Under the pieces are notes generated by a model. That model made no database searches. It was not told the origin of the DNA and saw nothing but the letters and a program-made list of their open reading frames with translations. This document shows positions 35,663-44,604 of a stretch of DNA of 64,000 nt, piece by piece; position 1 is the first letter of the stretch; every line of letters starts with the position of its first letter. This DNA is from an uncultured Oscillospiraceae bacterium (lineage in GTDB: Bacteria; Bacillota; Clostridia; Oscillospirales; Oscillospiraceae). The DNA is taken from assembly GCA_934590355.1 (NCBI GenBank), contig CAKTOX010000007.1, positions 1-64,000 of the forward strand, in the 5' to 3' direction. Made by a program: the position numbers and the translations under genes.

Positions 35663-36133
35663 TTAGAAATAGATGCCGGCGCTCTCAAAATCGGCCAGCG
35701 CATCGCCGACGAGATCGACGTTTGTCGGGGCGATTATATACGCCTGCGCGGAAACGCGCATTATCTTTCCGTCAAGGGCATACGCCACGCCCGAAAGAAA
35801 ATCGAGCAGACGGCGGGCATCGCCCGTGTCGGTGTTTTCCAGATTCATAAGAATCGCCTGACGCTGCTTAAGGCTGTCGGCAATTCCGGCCGCCTCGTCA
35901 TAGCTCGAGGGCTTGGCAAGCTGAAGCTTGGTCTTCTGCTTCTCCGGAGCGGGCGGCGGAGTGGGTGCGGCCCTGTTCTCGCGGCGGGAAAATGCCGGAC
36001 GGGGCGGCTCGTAGGTCTCCTCCTCGGGAGCGCGCTCCTGCTCGAGCTCATCCTCGGCAGTGCTCTCCTCGTTTTCGATATATTCATCATCGTAGGGGTG
36101 AATAGCATTGCGTATGTTATCAAAAAACGCCAT
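35663..36133 (-). CDS. sepF: Cell division protein SepF
   Basis: FtsZ-binding, membrane-associated division protein (156 residues). N-terminal amphipathic helix (AFFDNIRNAIH), an acidic Pro-rich linker (20-75) and the C-terminal SepF core (YDEAAGIADSLKQRQAILMNLENTDTGDARRLLDFLSGVAYALDG). Lies between ylmE and divIVA. Confidence 0.96.
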   Translation of the reverse strand: MAFFDNIRNAIHPYDDEYIENEESTAEDELEQERAPEEETYEPPRPAFSRRENRAAPTPPPAPEKQKTKLQLAKPSSYDEAAGIADSLKQRQAILMNLENTDTGDARRLLDFLSGVAYALDGKIMRVSAQAYIIAPTNVDLVGDALADFESAGIYF

Positions 36134-36172
36134 GTCACGTCCTCCTTTGCGGTAAATTTGCCGTGGGCACGC

Positions 36173-36865
36173 TCAGTAATGTCTTGCGCCGAAAATACCC
36201 GTGCCGACGCGAACGATATTCGCGCCCTCCTCGATCGCGGTCAGGTAATCCGCACTCATGCCCATAGATAGATAGTCCATAGAGACATTATCGTATTTTT
36301 TTGCTCCAATGTCAACAAAAAGCTGCTTCATGTTGCAAAAATATGGCCGAATTTCGTCGGGCTCGCGGCAAATCGGGGGTATCGCCATCAGTCCGCGCAC
36401 CCTCACGGCGGGAAAATCGCCCATTTTCGGCAGGCTCTGCATCAGGCTCTCGGGCGAAAAGCCGGACTTCGCCGCCTCCGCGCCTATGTTGACCTCAAGC
36501 AGGATATCCTGCACGACGCCGAGCTGCGCGGCCTTTTTGTTTATCGCCTCGAGCAGCTCCATGCAGTCTACCGACTCGATGAGGCTGACCCTGCCGACGA
36601 GGTACTTGACCTTGTTTTTCTGAAGATGCCCGATAAAATGCAGCGGGCAGCCCTCGTAAGCGCCCTGCCCGAGCTTTTCGGTGAGCTCCTGCACGCGGTT
36701 TTCGCCGCAGATGTCAACGCCCGCCTCGATCGCCTCGCGCACGCGGGCGGCATCGTTCATCTTTGTCGCCGCGCAAAGCCGCACGCTGTCCGGCTCAAGT
36801 CCGAGCTGCACGCACTTATCCGCGATGCTTTTTTTCACAGCCAGCACATTTTCCGTAATGCTCAT
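36173..36865 (-). CDS. ylmE: PLP homeostasis protein YlmE/YggS
   Basis: Pyridoxal-phosphate-binding protein of the YggS/PLPBP family that buffers PLP. The 230-residue TIM barrel has the PLP Lys in RLCAATKMN, then GENRVQELTEK, HFIGHLQKNKVK and the C-terminal SMGMSADYLTAIEEGANIVRVGTGIFG phosphate-binding signature. An ATG 18 bases upstream is in frame, but GGAAGTGA is correctly spaced for this one. Its place before sepF is conserved. Confidence 0.93.
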   Translation of the reverse strand: MSITENVLAVKKSIADKCVQLGLEPDSVRLCAATKMNDAARVREAIEAGVDICGENRVQELTEKLGQGAYEGCPLHFIGHLQKNKVKYLVGRVSLIESVDCMELLEAINKKAAQLGVVQDILLEVNIGAEAAKSGFSPESLMQSLPKMGDFPAVRVRGLMAIPPICREPDEIRPYFCNMKQLFVDIGAKKYDNVSMDYLSMGMSADYLTAIEEGANIVRVGTGIFGARHY

Positions 36866-36893
36866 TTCAAAATCACTTCCCATGTTTTTTCGG

Positions 36894-37652
36894 CTATTTT
36901 ATAATTATCTGCATATTTTGTCGAAGCCTGTCCTCTTTCACGAGATACCAGCCGTCGCCGGTGAAGATGACCTCGACCTCGTATTTGACGCTCTGCCCTG
37001 CGCGCAGGACGCGGACGAAGGCGCCGTCTGTGCCCGTGTGCAGCGCCTCGGCGGGAATTTTTATGCCCGCGGCTCGACACAAAACGAGCTCTATCGACAT
37101 TTTTCGCACGTTTATGACGCTTTCAAGCCCCTCGCGGCAGCGAATGAGCAGCAATTTCTCCGAGTTTTCGACAATTTCCCCCTCGCAGGGCTCGGGCAGA
37201 CACAGCGTCACTCTCATTCCCCGTCGAAGATTGTCGAGGCTTGTCGAAGCGTTTGTCGAATCTGCGCGAAAGTACCAGCCGCCGCTGACGATCTTGCCCG
37301 CCGCGCCCTCGGGAACGGAGGGCGAGTAGCTGTCGAAATTTGTCGGCGTTAAGCCCTCGAAACCATCAACAAGGCTGCTGAAAACTCCGGCGCAGGGAGC
37401 GTACAGCCCCGCGGCAAGCCGCTGCCCGCCGAGCACGCGCCGTCCCGTTTTTATATCCGCAGCCTCTCCGCACACGACGCACTCCGAGCGCATGACCGTC
37501 CCCGTGAGCGTCACGGTCTCACGAAGCTCCGTAAGCTCCGCCGTCACGGTCGCGGGGGCGTTTTCGCGCAGGTACGCCGATGCGATCCCCCACGCGCACA
37601 GTGCGATAAATATCGCGCAGACGGCAGGGCGCAGCGCAGCGCCGCTCCTCAT
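36894..37652 (-). CDS. HlyD-like membrane-anchored adaptor protein
   Basis: A 252-residue protein with one N-terminal signal anchor (about 8-27) and a lipoyl/barrel-sandwich segment ([16 protein letters not shown] ... [28 protein letters not shown]) as in HlyD-type periplasmic adaptors, found in clostridial ylm clusters. No partner exporter is present, so its role is unclear. It overlaps hfq by ATGA. The DNA carries repeated TTGTCGAA words (36918, 37241, 37253) and a TTTTCGACA (37165-37173), mainly as Ser-Thr codons ([12 protein letters not shown]). Confidence 0.75.
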   Translation of the reverse strand: MRSGAALRPAVCAIFIALCAWGIASAYLRENAPATVTAELTELRETVTLTGTVMRSECVVCGEAADIKTGRRVLGGQRLAAGLYAPCAGVFSSLVDGFEGLTPTNFDSYSPSVPEGAAGKIVSGGWYFRADSTNASTSLDNLRRGMRVTLCLPEPCEGEIVENSEKLLLIRCREGLESVINVRKMSIELVLCRAAGIKIPAEALHTGTDGAFVRVLRAGQSVKYEVEVIFTGDGWYLVKEDRLRQNMQIIIK

Positions 37653-37879
37653 TTTTCGCTCGGCTCAAGCTCAACGGGCTTGGGCGGGATTATCGTAGAG
37701 ATGGCGTGCTTATAAATAAGCTGCTGCCGCCCGTCCGAGTCGAGAACGACGGTGAAGCCGTCGAAGGCGCGGACGACGCCGTGCATCTGAAATCCGTTCA
37801 TGAGAAACACCGTGAGGTTTACCCGCTCGCGGCGCACCCGATTGAGAAAAGCGTCCTGAAGGTTTTGTGTCTTTTGCAT
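37649..37879 (-). CDS. hfq: RNA chaperone Hfq
   Basis: Sm-like hexameric RNA-binding protein (76 residues). Sm1 ([38 protein letters not shown]) and Sm2 ([12 protein letters not shown]; the YKHA motif) are complete. GGGAG precedes the ATG. In order mutL-miaA-hfq on one strand, a linkage conserved in many bacteria. Confidence 0.97.
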   Translation of the reverse strand: MQKTQNLQDAFLNRVRRERVNLTVFLMNGFQMHGVVRAFDGFTVVLDSDGRQQLIYKHAISTIIPPKPVELEPSEK

Positions 37880-37927
37880 GATGCGTGCTCCCGTCTATGT
37901 ATAATTTGTCCCATAGGACGGTTTATA

Positions 37928-38875
37928 TCATAAACCACGCGAGTGCAAAAATTCGGTCGAAAGCCGCCGCGCCTCGGCAAAGTCGGGCGCCGTGCTCCAA
38001 CGCAGCCAGAAAATATCCTCATCGCGCCGAAGCCACGTGAGCTGGCGCTTTGCGTAGCGGCGGGACGAGAGCTTTATGAGCTCCGTTGCCTCGTCCATGC
38101 TCATTTGCCCCGCAAAATACGCGGCGGGCTCTTTATAGCCTATGGCCTGCATCGCGGTGCTCTCGGGCGAAAGCCCCGCGTCGAGAAGGCGCTTTACCTC
38201 ATCATACAGCCCCATGCGCACCATCTCGTCCACGCGGGCGTTTATCCTGTCGTACAGCTCCTGTCTGTCCTCAAAGCACAGAGCGATCTTCGCCGCGTCG
38301 TATCTTTTCTCGCGCAGCTTCGTTTCGCGGTCGTGCTCGGTGATGGTCCTGCCGGTGAGCTCATAGACCTCGATGGCGCGCACGATGCGTCTTTTGTCGG
38401 CGGGGTGGAGCTTCTCGGCGCGCTCAGGGTCAAAGCCGCGCAGCCTTTCGAGCATCGCCTCGCCGCCTGTCGTGTCGTACTGTCTGCCGAGGGCTTCGCG
38501 CAGGGCGTTATCCTGCTCGTTTTCGGCAAAATCGAGCCCCGCGATGAGCGAGTCGATGTATAGATTCGTGCCGCCCGCGACGATGGGGAGCTTGCCGCGC
38601 GCGAGAATATCGTCAATGCACGCGCTCGCCTGCTCGACGTAGCGCGAGACGGAGTACGCCTCAAAGGGCGAGGCAACGTCGAGCATATGGTGGGGCACGC
38701 CCTGCATTTCCCGCTGCGTCACCTTCGCCGTGCCGATGTCCATGCCCCTGTATATCTGCATGGAGTCCGCCGACACTATCTCGCCGCCGAGCTCCCTTGC
38801 AAGCTCCACGGAAAGGCGGGTCTTGCCGGTCGCGGTCGGGCCGGTTATAACGGCAATTTTGGGTTTATTCATCAT
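37928..38875 (-). CDS. miaA: tRNA dimethylallyltransferase
   Basis: Transfers dimethylallyl to N6 of A37 in tRNAs reading UNN codons; MiaB, encoded at 41741, then adds the methylthio group. The 315 residues contain the P-loop GPTATGKT, DSMQIYRGMDIGTAK, and PADKRRIVRAIEVYELTG. The start overlaps the mutL stop (ATGA). Confidence 0.97.
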   Translation of the reverse strand: MMNKPKIAVITGPTATGKTRLSVELARELGGEIVSADSMQIYRGMDIGTAKVTQREMQGVPHHMLDVASPFEAYSVSRYVEQASACIDDILARGKLPIVAGGTNLYIDSLIAGLDFAENEQDNALREALGRQYDTTGGEAMLERLRGFDPERAEKLHPADKRRIVRAIEVYELTGRTITEHDRETKLREKRYDAAKIALCFEDRQELYDRINARVDEMVRMGLYDEVKRLLDAGLSPESTAMQAIGYKEPAAYFAGQMSMDEATELIKLSSRRYAKRQLTWLRRDEDIFWLRWSTAPDFAEARRLSTEFLHSRGL

Positions 38876-40872
38876 ACTATCCTGCTGAAAAATTTGTCGA
38901 GCTGCTTCTTCGTGAGCGAGGCGGAGACGGGTCTGCCGTGGGGGCAGTATTTGACCTCACCCGCAACGACCGCCGCCGCGATGCGCTCAAGCTCGCGCAC
39001 GTCGTGCTTCCTGCCCGCCTTTATCGCCGCCTTGCACGCGACGGTGTGGAGAATTTCGTCCCGCGCACCCTCGGGGCTGAGGCTGTTTGCGCGCAGCTTG
39101 CCGCATATCTCCTCGATCGTGCTCGCAGCCTCGGGCGGGTCAATGTCGTCCGGCAGAGCGCGCACGGCGTATTCCGACGCGCCGAAGGGCTCTATCTCAA
39201 AGCCGAGCCTGTCGAAAAGCGTCGAATTGTGCTCTATCGTTTCCGCGTCCGGCGCGGTCGGCTTTATGATAACGGGCGCAAGGAGGGTCTGGCTCATTAT
39301 GCTGCGCTCCTGCGCCTTGAGCCTGTCGAATATCATGCGCTCGTGCGCGGCGTGCTTGTCGATAAGAAGCATCTCCTCGCCGAGCTCGGCAATGATATAA
39401 GTGTCCAAAACCTCGCCCACGACGCGAAATCCCGCCGTCTGAGCGTGCTCGGAAAGCTGCTCCTGCGCGGGTTCTTCGGCAGATTTTGTCGAAACCTGTG
39501 TTGAAAAGGTCGAAAACATCTCCCGATTTTCGCTTTTTGTCGAATTTTCCTCGGTTTTTTCGACATTTTTTGAGTTTTCATCATTCTTCGGCAGCGTTTT
39601 TTCGGTTATTGGCGCGGCGCTGTCGTAAGGCGTCGAAATTCGCTCGCGCCGTGTCGGGGGCTGCGAAAAAGCGTCGGGCTTTGTCGAATAAATTGTCGAA
39701 GCGTTTGTCGAAAGCTTATCCTGCGCGTGATACTCCGAGCTTGAGCGCAAAACGGGACGCGCCGGGGCTTTTTCCTCACTTTTTTCCCTGTATTCACTCG
39801 CGCTCATGCTTTGGAAAAAGTCCGCCTTGGGCGCTGCGACGGCGCGCCGCGTGCCCTCGGAAAGGCTTATCTCGATGGGCTTGGACTCGGCCTCGAGGGC
39901 CGCGCGCACGGCCTGATAAACAAGGTCAAAGACCTTTCTTTCGTCGGAGAACTTGACCTCGGTTTTCGCGGGGTGAACGTTCACGTCAACGGCGGCGTTG
40001 GACAGCGAAACGTACATGACGCAGGACGGAAAGCGCCCCGTCAGGAGCGTATTTTTATACGCCTGCTCGACCGCAGCCTGCAAAAGCGCGGACTTTATAT
40101 ATCTGCCGTTGCAGTAAAAATGCTGGTTTGCGCGGTTGCCGCGCCCCGCCGCGGGAGATGAGGTGAAGCCCTCGACGCTCATGCTCTCGCGCTCGCCGGA
40201 GACTGGCAGCATGGCGCCTGCCGTGTCGCGGCCGAGCAGGGAATACACCGCCGACTCCGCTCTGCCGTCGCCGGGGGTGAAAAAGACCTCCTCGCCGTCT
40301 CGTTTGCATCTGACGGAAACGTCGGGTCTGCCGAGCGCCTCGTTGAGCGCCGCCGTGATGCACGCGGTGGCCTCCGAGCGGTCGGACTTGAGGAACTTGA
40401 GCCGCGCGGGGGTGTTGTGGAAAATATCGCGCACGGTGATGGTCGTGCCCTCGGGGCAGCCGCACGGGAGCATATCGACGATATCGCCGCCCTCGACCGT
40501 GACCTTTGTGCCCTCCGCGGCGCCCTTTTCGCGCGTAATAAGCTCGATTCGGCTGACCGCCGCTATCGCCGCAAGCGCCTCGCCGCGAAAGCCCATCGTG
40601 CCGATGGCCTCAAGGCCCTTTTCGTCGCGCAGCTTGCTCGTTGCGTGCCGCGTGAACGCGATGCCCGCGTCCTCGGGGCTCATGCCGCAGCCGTCGTCGC
40701 TTATTCTTATGTATGTTGCGCCGCCGCCCTTAAACTCGACCGTCACCTTTCGTGCGCCCGCGTCGAAGGAGTTTTCGATCAGCTCCTTTATTACCGACGC
40801 CGGCCTCTCGACGACCTCGCCCGCTGCGATCATGTCCGCAACAAGCGGCGGGAGTATATTTATCCGTGTCAT
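38872..40872 (-). CDS. mutL: DNA mismatch repair protein MutL
   Basis: GHKL ATPase that links MutS mismatch recognition to strand incision. The N-terminal ATPase domain has EVVERPASVIKELIENSFDAGA, DDGCGM and GTMGFRGEALAAIAAVS. A low-complexity linker (about 350-470) follows. The C-terminal endonuclease-type domain has DKHAAHERMIFD (a DQHAxxExxxxE variant) and CPHGRP. The linker is unusually rich in Ser-Thr pairs, encoded as TTCGACA; this places at least five TTGTCGAA/TTTTCGACA words between 39480 and 39720. The upstream frame extension is rejected because AGAGGTCAGGAT directly precedes MTRINIL. Confidence 0.96.
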   Translation of the reverse strand: MTRINILPPLVADMIAAGEVVERPASVIKELIENSFDAGARKVTVEFKGGGATYIRISDDGCGMSPEDAGIAFTRHATSKLRDEKGLEAIGTMGFRGEALAAIAAVSRIELITREKGAAEGTKVTVEGGDIVDMLPCGCPEGTTITVRDIFHNTPARLKFLKSDRSEATACITAALNEALGRPDVSVRCKRDGEEVFFTPGDGRAESAVYSLLGRDTAGAMLPVSGERESMSVEGFTSSPAAGRGNRANQHFYCNGRYIKSALLQAAVEQAYKNTLLTGRFPSCVMYVSLSNAAVDVNVHPAKTEVKFSDERKVFDLVYQAVRAALEAESKPIEISLSEGTRRAVAAPKADFFQSMSASEYREKSEEKAPARPVLRSSSEYHAQDKLSTNASTIYSTKPDAFSQPPTRRERISTPYDSAAPITEKTLPKNDENSKNVEKTEENSTKSENREMFSTFSTQVSTKSAEEPAQEQLSEHAQTAGFRVVGEVLDTYIIAELGEEMLLIDKHAAHERMIFDRLKAQERSIMSQTLLAPVIIKPTAPDAETIEHNSTLFDRLGFEIEPFGASEYAVRALPDDIDPPEAASTIEEICGKLRANSLSPEGARDEILHTVACKAAIKAGRKHDVRELERIAAAVVAGEVKYCPHGRPVSASLTKKQLDKFFSRIV

Positions 40873-40904
40873 ATCCTGACCTCTTTTTTGATCTCGTTTT
40901 TTTA

Positions 40905-41655
40905 ATCTCGTTTTTACGCACCTGCCGATACGCATATTGCGGTCGCTCGGTTACGAGAGTGCCGACAAAACCGCAAGTACCGCGCTGCCCGTGGGTGTTG
41001 CCTTAGTCGGCAGTCCGTCACCGTACTTGCGATATAAAATTTGCTCCATTGTCCGTGGCGCTATCGGCTTCCCCTTGAGGGGAAGCTGTCAGCGATAGCT
41101 GACTGATGAGGTGAATTAGAGTCTTACAATGAGGAAATATAAACACCTCATCCGGCTCTCCGCTTCGCTCCGACCCACCTTCCCCTCAAGGGGAAGGCAA
41201 TGCCGTGGAAATTACGCTGCCGTGTCTTTTCGGCATTTCAAACAGCCAAAACTACTGACCCTGCGGGCGAGCAATGCTCGCCCCTACGGCATAGTCTGCA
41301 CCATTGCCTCCCTTGTGCAAAGGGAGGTGGGTCGGCGCAAGCCGAGCCTGAGGGATTGTCTGTTGTGGGCTGCTATGCACCACGATAGTGCGCGGCAGAT
41401 ATGGTTTCCTCCGAACTTTCGACACCGTGTCCACGCAATAACCGCATTCGTAGGAGCGTCAAAGCGGGAACAAAAAACGATCCCTCAGTCAGCTAACGCT
41501 GACAGCTCACTTTACGCAAGGGAGCCAATGACGCACCCCGATAGTGCGACAGCTTTACGGTTTAGTCGGAATTTTCGTAACCGTGCAAGCGCAATAACCG
41601 TATCGGTAAAATCTAAAGGCGAACCGCCCCTCGCGGCGAGCGAGTGGAATAATAG
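40905..41655. repeat. Mosaic repeat island 7
   Basis: No gene. R1 fragment, full 134-bp CCCCTTGAGGGG module (41066-41199), half palindrome (41265-41285), a CTCCCTT/AAGGGAG module (41308-41525) interrupted by a shorter R1-type unit (about 41375-41475), and an R1 end. Confidence 0.83.
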
Positions 41656-41740
41656 AGTTATTATACATGATTTATGTTGAAAATTCCACTGATTTTATGT
41701 TAATATATAATGTACTTTTATTATCAGCGAGGGAAGCTAA

Positions 41741-43159
41741 ATGGCATACGAAAGAAAAGAGATAAGCATCGCGGACATTCGCCGTCAGGAGGATATTTGC
41801 CGCGAGATTTACGATAGATTCGTCAGCGAAAAGCACTGCCCGCTTGCGATGGTGGACACCTACGGCTGCCAGCAGAACGAGGCCGACAGCGAAAAGATAC
41901 GCGGCTACCTTGCCGAGATGGGCTACGGCTTCACGCAGGACGAGTTTGAGGCCGACATCATCGTCGTCAACACCTGCGCGGTGCGCGAGCACGCCGAAAT
42001 GCGCGTTCTCGGCAACGTCGGTCAGCTCAACCACAGCAAGAAGCAGCGCCCGGGTCAGATAATCGCCGTGTGCGGCTGCATGGTGCAGCAGGAGCATATG
42101 CTTGAGAAGATAAAGAAGTCCTACCCCGTCGTTGACCTCGCCTTCGGCCCGCACGACCTGTGGCATTTCCCCGAGCTTCTGCTCAAGACCATGAGCGGCC
42201 GCAAGCGCGTTTTCGCAACCGAGCGCACCGACGGCTACGTTGCCGAGGGTATGCCGCAAAAGCGCGATTCCGGCGTGAAGGCGTGGCTGTCGATCATGTA
42301 CGGCTGCAACAATTTCTGCACCTACTGCGTCGTGCCCTACGTGCGCGGCAGGGAGCGCTCACGCCGTCCCGAGGACATCGTCGCCGAGGCACGCGAGCTC
42401 GTCGCATCGGGCGTCAAGGACATCACCCTGCTCGGTCAGAACGTCAACTCCTACGGCAGAGACCTCGGCACGGGCGTCGATTTTGCCGACCTCATCGCCA
42501 TGATAAACGACATTCCCGGCGACTTCCTCATCCGCTTCATGACGAGCCACCCCAAGGACGCCACCGAGAAGCTCTTTAGGACCATGGCGCAGTGCTCCAA
42601 GTGCGCTCACCAGCTCCACCTGCCCGTGCAGTCCGGCAACGACCGCGTGCTCAGGGCGATGAACAGAAGCTACACCGCCGAGAAGTATCTCGCTCAGGTC
42701 GAGCTTGCGCGCAGCTATATGCCCGACCTCGTGCTCACCACAGACATCATCGTCGGCTTCCCCGGCGAGACGGACGAGGAGTTCGAGGACACGATAAGGC
42801 TCTGCGACAAGGTGCGCTATGACGCGATGTTCACCTTCATCTACTCCAAGCGCGTCGGCACCCCTGCCGCGTCGATGCCCGACGCCGCCACCCGCGAGGA
42901 TAAGCAGCGCCGCTTCGACAGACTTCTGGACGCGGCAAACAGGGTCTCCGCGGAAAAGCACGCCGAGTATATCGGCAAGACCGTGCGCGTGCTCGTTGAC
43001 GGCGAGACCGGCAAGGCAGAATATAACCTCTCCTCGCGCACAAACGGCGGCCGCCTCGTGCATCTTGCAGGCGACCCCGCGCTCATAGGAACATTCACGG
43101 ACGTTAAAATAACTTCGGGCAACACCTGGGCCCTATACGGAAAGGTTGAGGAAGAATGA
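41741..43159 (+). CDS. miaB: tRNA-2-methylthio-N6-dimethylallyladenosine synthase
   Basis: Radical-SAM methylthiotransferase completing ms2i6A37 made from the MiaA product. The 472 residues include the UPF0004 domain with cluster Cys (VDTYGCQQNEADSE, NTCAVREHAE, CGCM), the radical-SAM CxxxCxxC (YGCNNFCTYC) and a C-terminal TRAM domain. A GAGGGAAGC Shine-Dalgarno precedes the ATG. It overlaps the following gene by ATGA. Confidence 0.97.
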   Translation: MAYERKEISIADIRRQEDICREIYDRFVSEKHCPLAMVDTYGCQQNEADSEKIRGYLAEMGYGFTQDEFEADIIVVNTCAVREHAEMRVLGNVGQLNHSKKQRPGQIIAVCGCMVQQEHMLEKIKKSYPVVDLAFGPHDLWHFPELLLKTMSGRKRVFATERTDGYVAEGMPQKRDSGVKAWLSIMYGCNNFCTYCVVPYVRGRERSRRPEDIVAEARELVASGVKDITLLGQNVNSYGRDLGTGVDFADLIAMINDIPGDFLIRFMTSHPKDATEKLFRTMAQCSKCAHQLHLPVQSGNDRVLRAMNRSYTAEKYLAQVELARSYMPDLVLTTDIIVGFPGETDEEFEDTIRLCDKVRYDAMFTFIYSKRVGTPAASMPDAATREDKQRRFDRLLDAANRVSAEKHAEYIGKTVRVLVDGETGKAEYNLSSRTNGGRLVHLAGDPALIGTFTDVKITSGNTWALYGKVEEE

Positions 43160-43701
43160 AAAGTGAAAAGCTCAAGAGGTACAAGGTAACGCAGTCGATA
43201 CGCTTCCCGTCGAACATCATGAAGATATTCTTCTATGCGGGTCTGGCGTTGCTGCCGATAAGCGTCATCGTTATTCTGCTCGGACTGTTCATCGACGCGC
43301 TCTCGGCCGTGCGCGGGCTTGCGATCATAATATGCATACTGTCCGTCATCTGGCTGTTTGCCGCGCGGTTTATCTCCGAAACCACCTTCGGACTGGCTAA
43401 CGTCTCGTTTACCGAGCAGTGCATCATTTTCCGCACAGGCGGCGCCGACAGTGAGGAGCACAGGCTCAATTGGGCAGACGCCGTCGCCTGCGGCATGGAG
43501 AAAACGCGCCTGTCGTGGTGGTGCTACGTCTCCGACCACGAGCTCAGCGAGAAGGAAAAGCGCGAATTCCCCGAGTTTGTCGAGAAGGGCGTATTTTACT
43601 TCGCCTACGCCGACAACACATGGGAGGAGCTCATGCAGTTTGTCCCCGAAAGGCTCCGCGCCGACCTCGAAGCCGCCAAGTCCGCCTCCGGAGTTATTTG
43701 A
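43156..43701 (+). CDS. Two-helix membrane protein of unknown function
   Basis: A 181-residue protein with two hydrophobic segments (about 23-46 and 51-73) and a soluble C-terminal half resembling a PH-like/YcxB-type domain (ETTFGLANVSFTEQCIIFRTGG...LNWADAVACGMEKTRLSWWCYVSDHELS). The family call is weak. Translationally coupled to miaB by ATGA overlap. A repeat begins directly at its stop (TGACGGCGCTTTGAGGCAGTC). Confidence 0.7.
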   Translation: MKSEKLKRYKVTQSIRFPSNIMKIFFYAGLALLPISVIVILLGLFIDALSAVRGLAIIICILSVIWLFAARFISETTFGLANVSFTEQCIIFRTGGADSEEHRLNWADAVACGMEKTRLSWWCYVSDHELSEKEKREFPEFVEKGVFYFAYADNTWEELMQFVPERLRADLEAAKSASGVI

Positions 43702-43795
43702 CGGCGCTTTGAGGCAGTCACGGATACGCATTTCGCGGCGAGCAGCGTGTTCACGCAATAAATGTATAAATACAGCGCTGAAGCGCTATTAAAAA
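43702..43795. repeat. Short repeat copy before the folate transporter gene
   Basis: Starts with GGCGCTTTGAGGCAGTCACGG, as at 19482, and ends with ACGCAATAAATGTATAAATAC and the hairpin AGCGCTGAAGCGCT, 17 bases before the next start. It fills the whole gap. Confidence 0.75.
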
Positions 43796-43805
43796 GGATG
43801 TGTCA

Positions 43806-44321
43806 ATGGATAACAAGATCAGTACGAAAAAGATGATAGTGTGCGCGATGCTTGTCGCGTTCGACGTGATTTTCACGCGCGTTTTGGCGCTGAACCTGCC
43901 GCTGACGAAAATTGGGCTCGGCTTTGCGGCCGTGGCGGTGTGCGGCATGGCGTACGGCCCTGTGTGGGCGGCGGTGTGCGCGGGGCTGGGCGACCTGATC
44001 GGCTCGCTGCTGTTCCCGACGGGGGCGTATTTCCCCGGCTTCACCCTTACCGCAGCGGTCGGCGGCGCGATCTTCGGCCTCGCTCTGCACAAGCAGCGCC
44101 CCGGCGTTCTGCGCTGCTTTCTCACCGCGCTGTGCAACGGCGTCGTTGTGTCGATGGTTTTGAACACTGCGATGATCTCGTTCGTGTTCGGGCCGAAGCT
44201 GTGGCCGCTGTTCATGACGCGCCTGCCGCAGTTCGGCGTGATGCTCGCTGTGCAGACGCTCGTGCTCGTGTGCCTGACCCGCTCCGACACCCTGTACGGC
44301 AAAATAATGACGCTCAGATAA
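43806..44321 (+). CDS. folT: ECF transporter S component, folate family
   Basis: Substrate-binding membrane subunit of an energy-coupling factor vitamin importer (172 residues, about six hydrophobic segments). The folate-type S-component pattern is seen in ALNLPLTKIGLGFAAVAVCGMAYGPVWAAVCAGLGDLIGSLLFPTGAYFPGFTLTAAVGG. It must use EcfA/A'/T encoded elsewhere. AAAGG is correctly spaced for this ATG; a GTG 6 bases upstream is too close. No THF riboswitch is visible in the 100-base repeat-filled leader. Confidence 0.85.
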   Translation: MDNKISTKKMIVCAMLVAFDVIFTRVLALNLPLTKIGLGFAAVAVCGMAYGPVWAAVCAGLGDLIGSLLFPTGAYFPGFTLTAAVGGAIFGLALHKQRPGVLRCFLTALCNGVVVSMVLNTAMISFVFGPKLWPLFMTRLPQFGVMLAVQTLVLVCLTRSDTLYGKIMTLR

Positions 44322-44353
44322 AAAAAGACACCCTCGTGAGGGTGTCTTTTTTT
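44321..44353 (+). terminator. Terminator of folT
   Basis: AAAAAAGACACCCT pairs with AGGGTGTCTTTTTT around CGTG directly at the stop codon. Confidence 0.93.
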
Positions 44354-44359
44354 CAGCGC

Positions 44360-44604
44360 AACAAAAAAGTCTGTGACTTTTTTGCACGCTGAAAAAAACG
44401 CCACATTTTTTGTGAAGCTTACGCTTCACGAAAAATCTCGCTACGCTCGTCAAAAAGCCTGATAGCTCAGGCATTTTTGATGGCTATGATCCAACTTGAG
44501 GCGGGCCTTGCCCCCTCAAACTCCCCCGCTGCGCGGTTGTTTTTCCTCAGCAGCACAGGTTTTTGGACAGTCTAAAAAAGACACCCGAGAGGGTGTCTTT
44601 TTTA
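44360..44604. other. Cluster of terminator-like hairpins
   Basis: No gene. Successive hairpins: AAAAAAGTC-TGT-GACTTTTTT (44363-44383), ATTTTTTGTGAAGC with GCTTCACGAAAAAT (44404-44435), GCCTGA-TAGC-TCAGGC followed by ATTTTTG (44457-44477), and AAAAAAGACACCC with GGGTGTCTTTTTT (44574-44603), the last nearly repeating the folT terminator stem. Confidence 0.75.

Noticed and set aside
43702..43805. Possible THF riboswitch before folT
   Set aside because: The leader is fully explained as a short repeat copy and lacks the expected conserved bulges.
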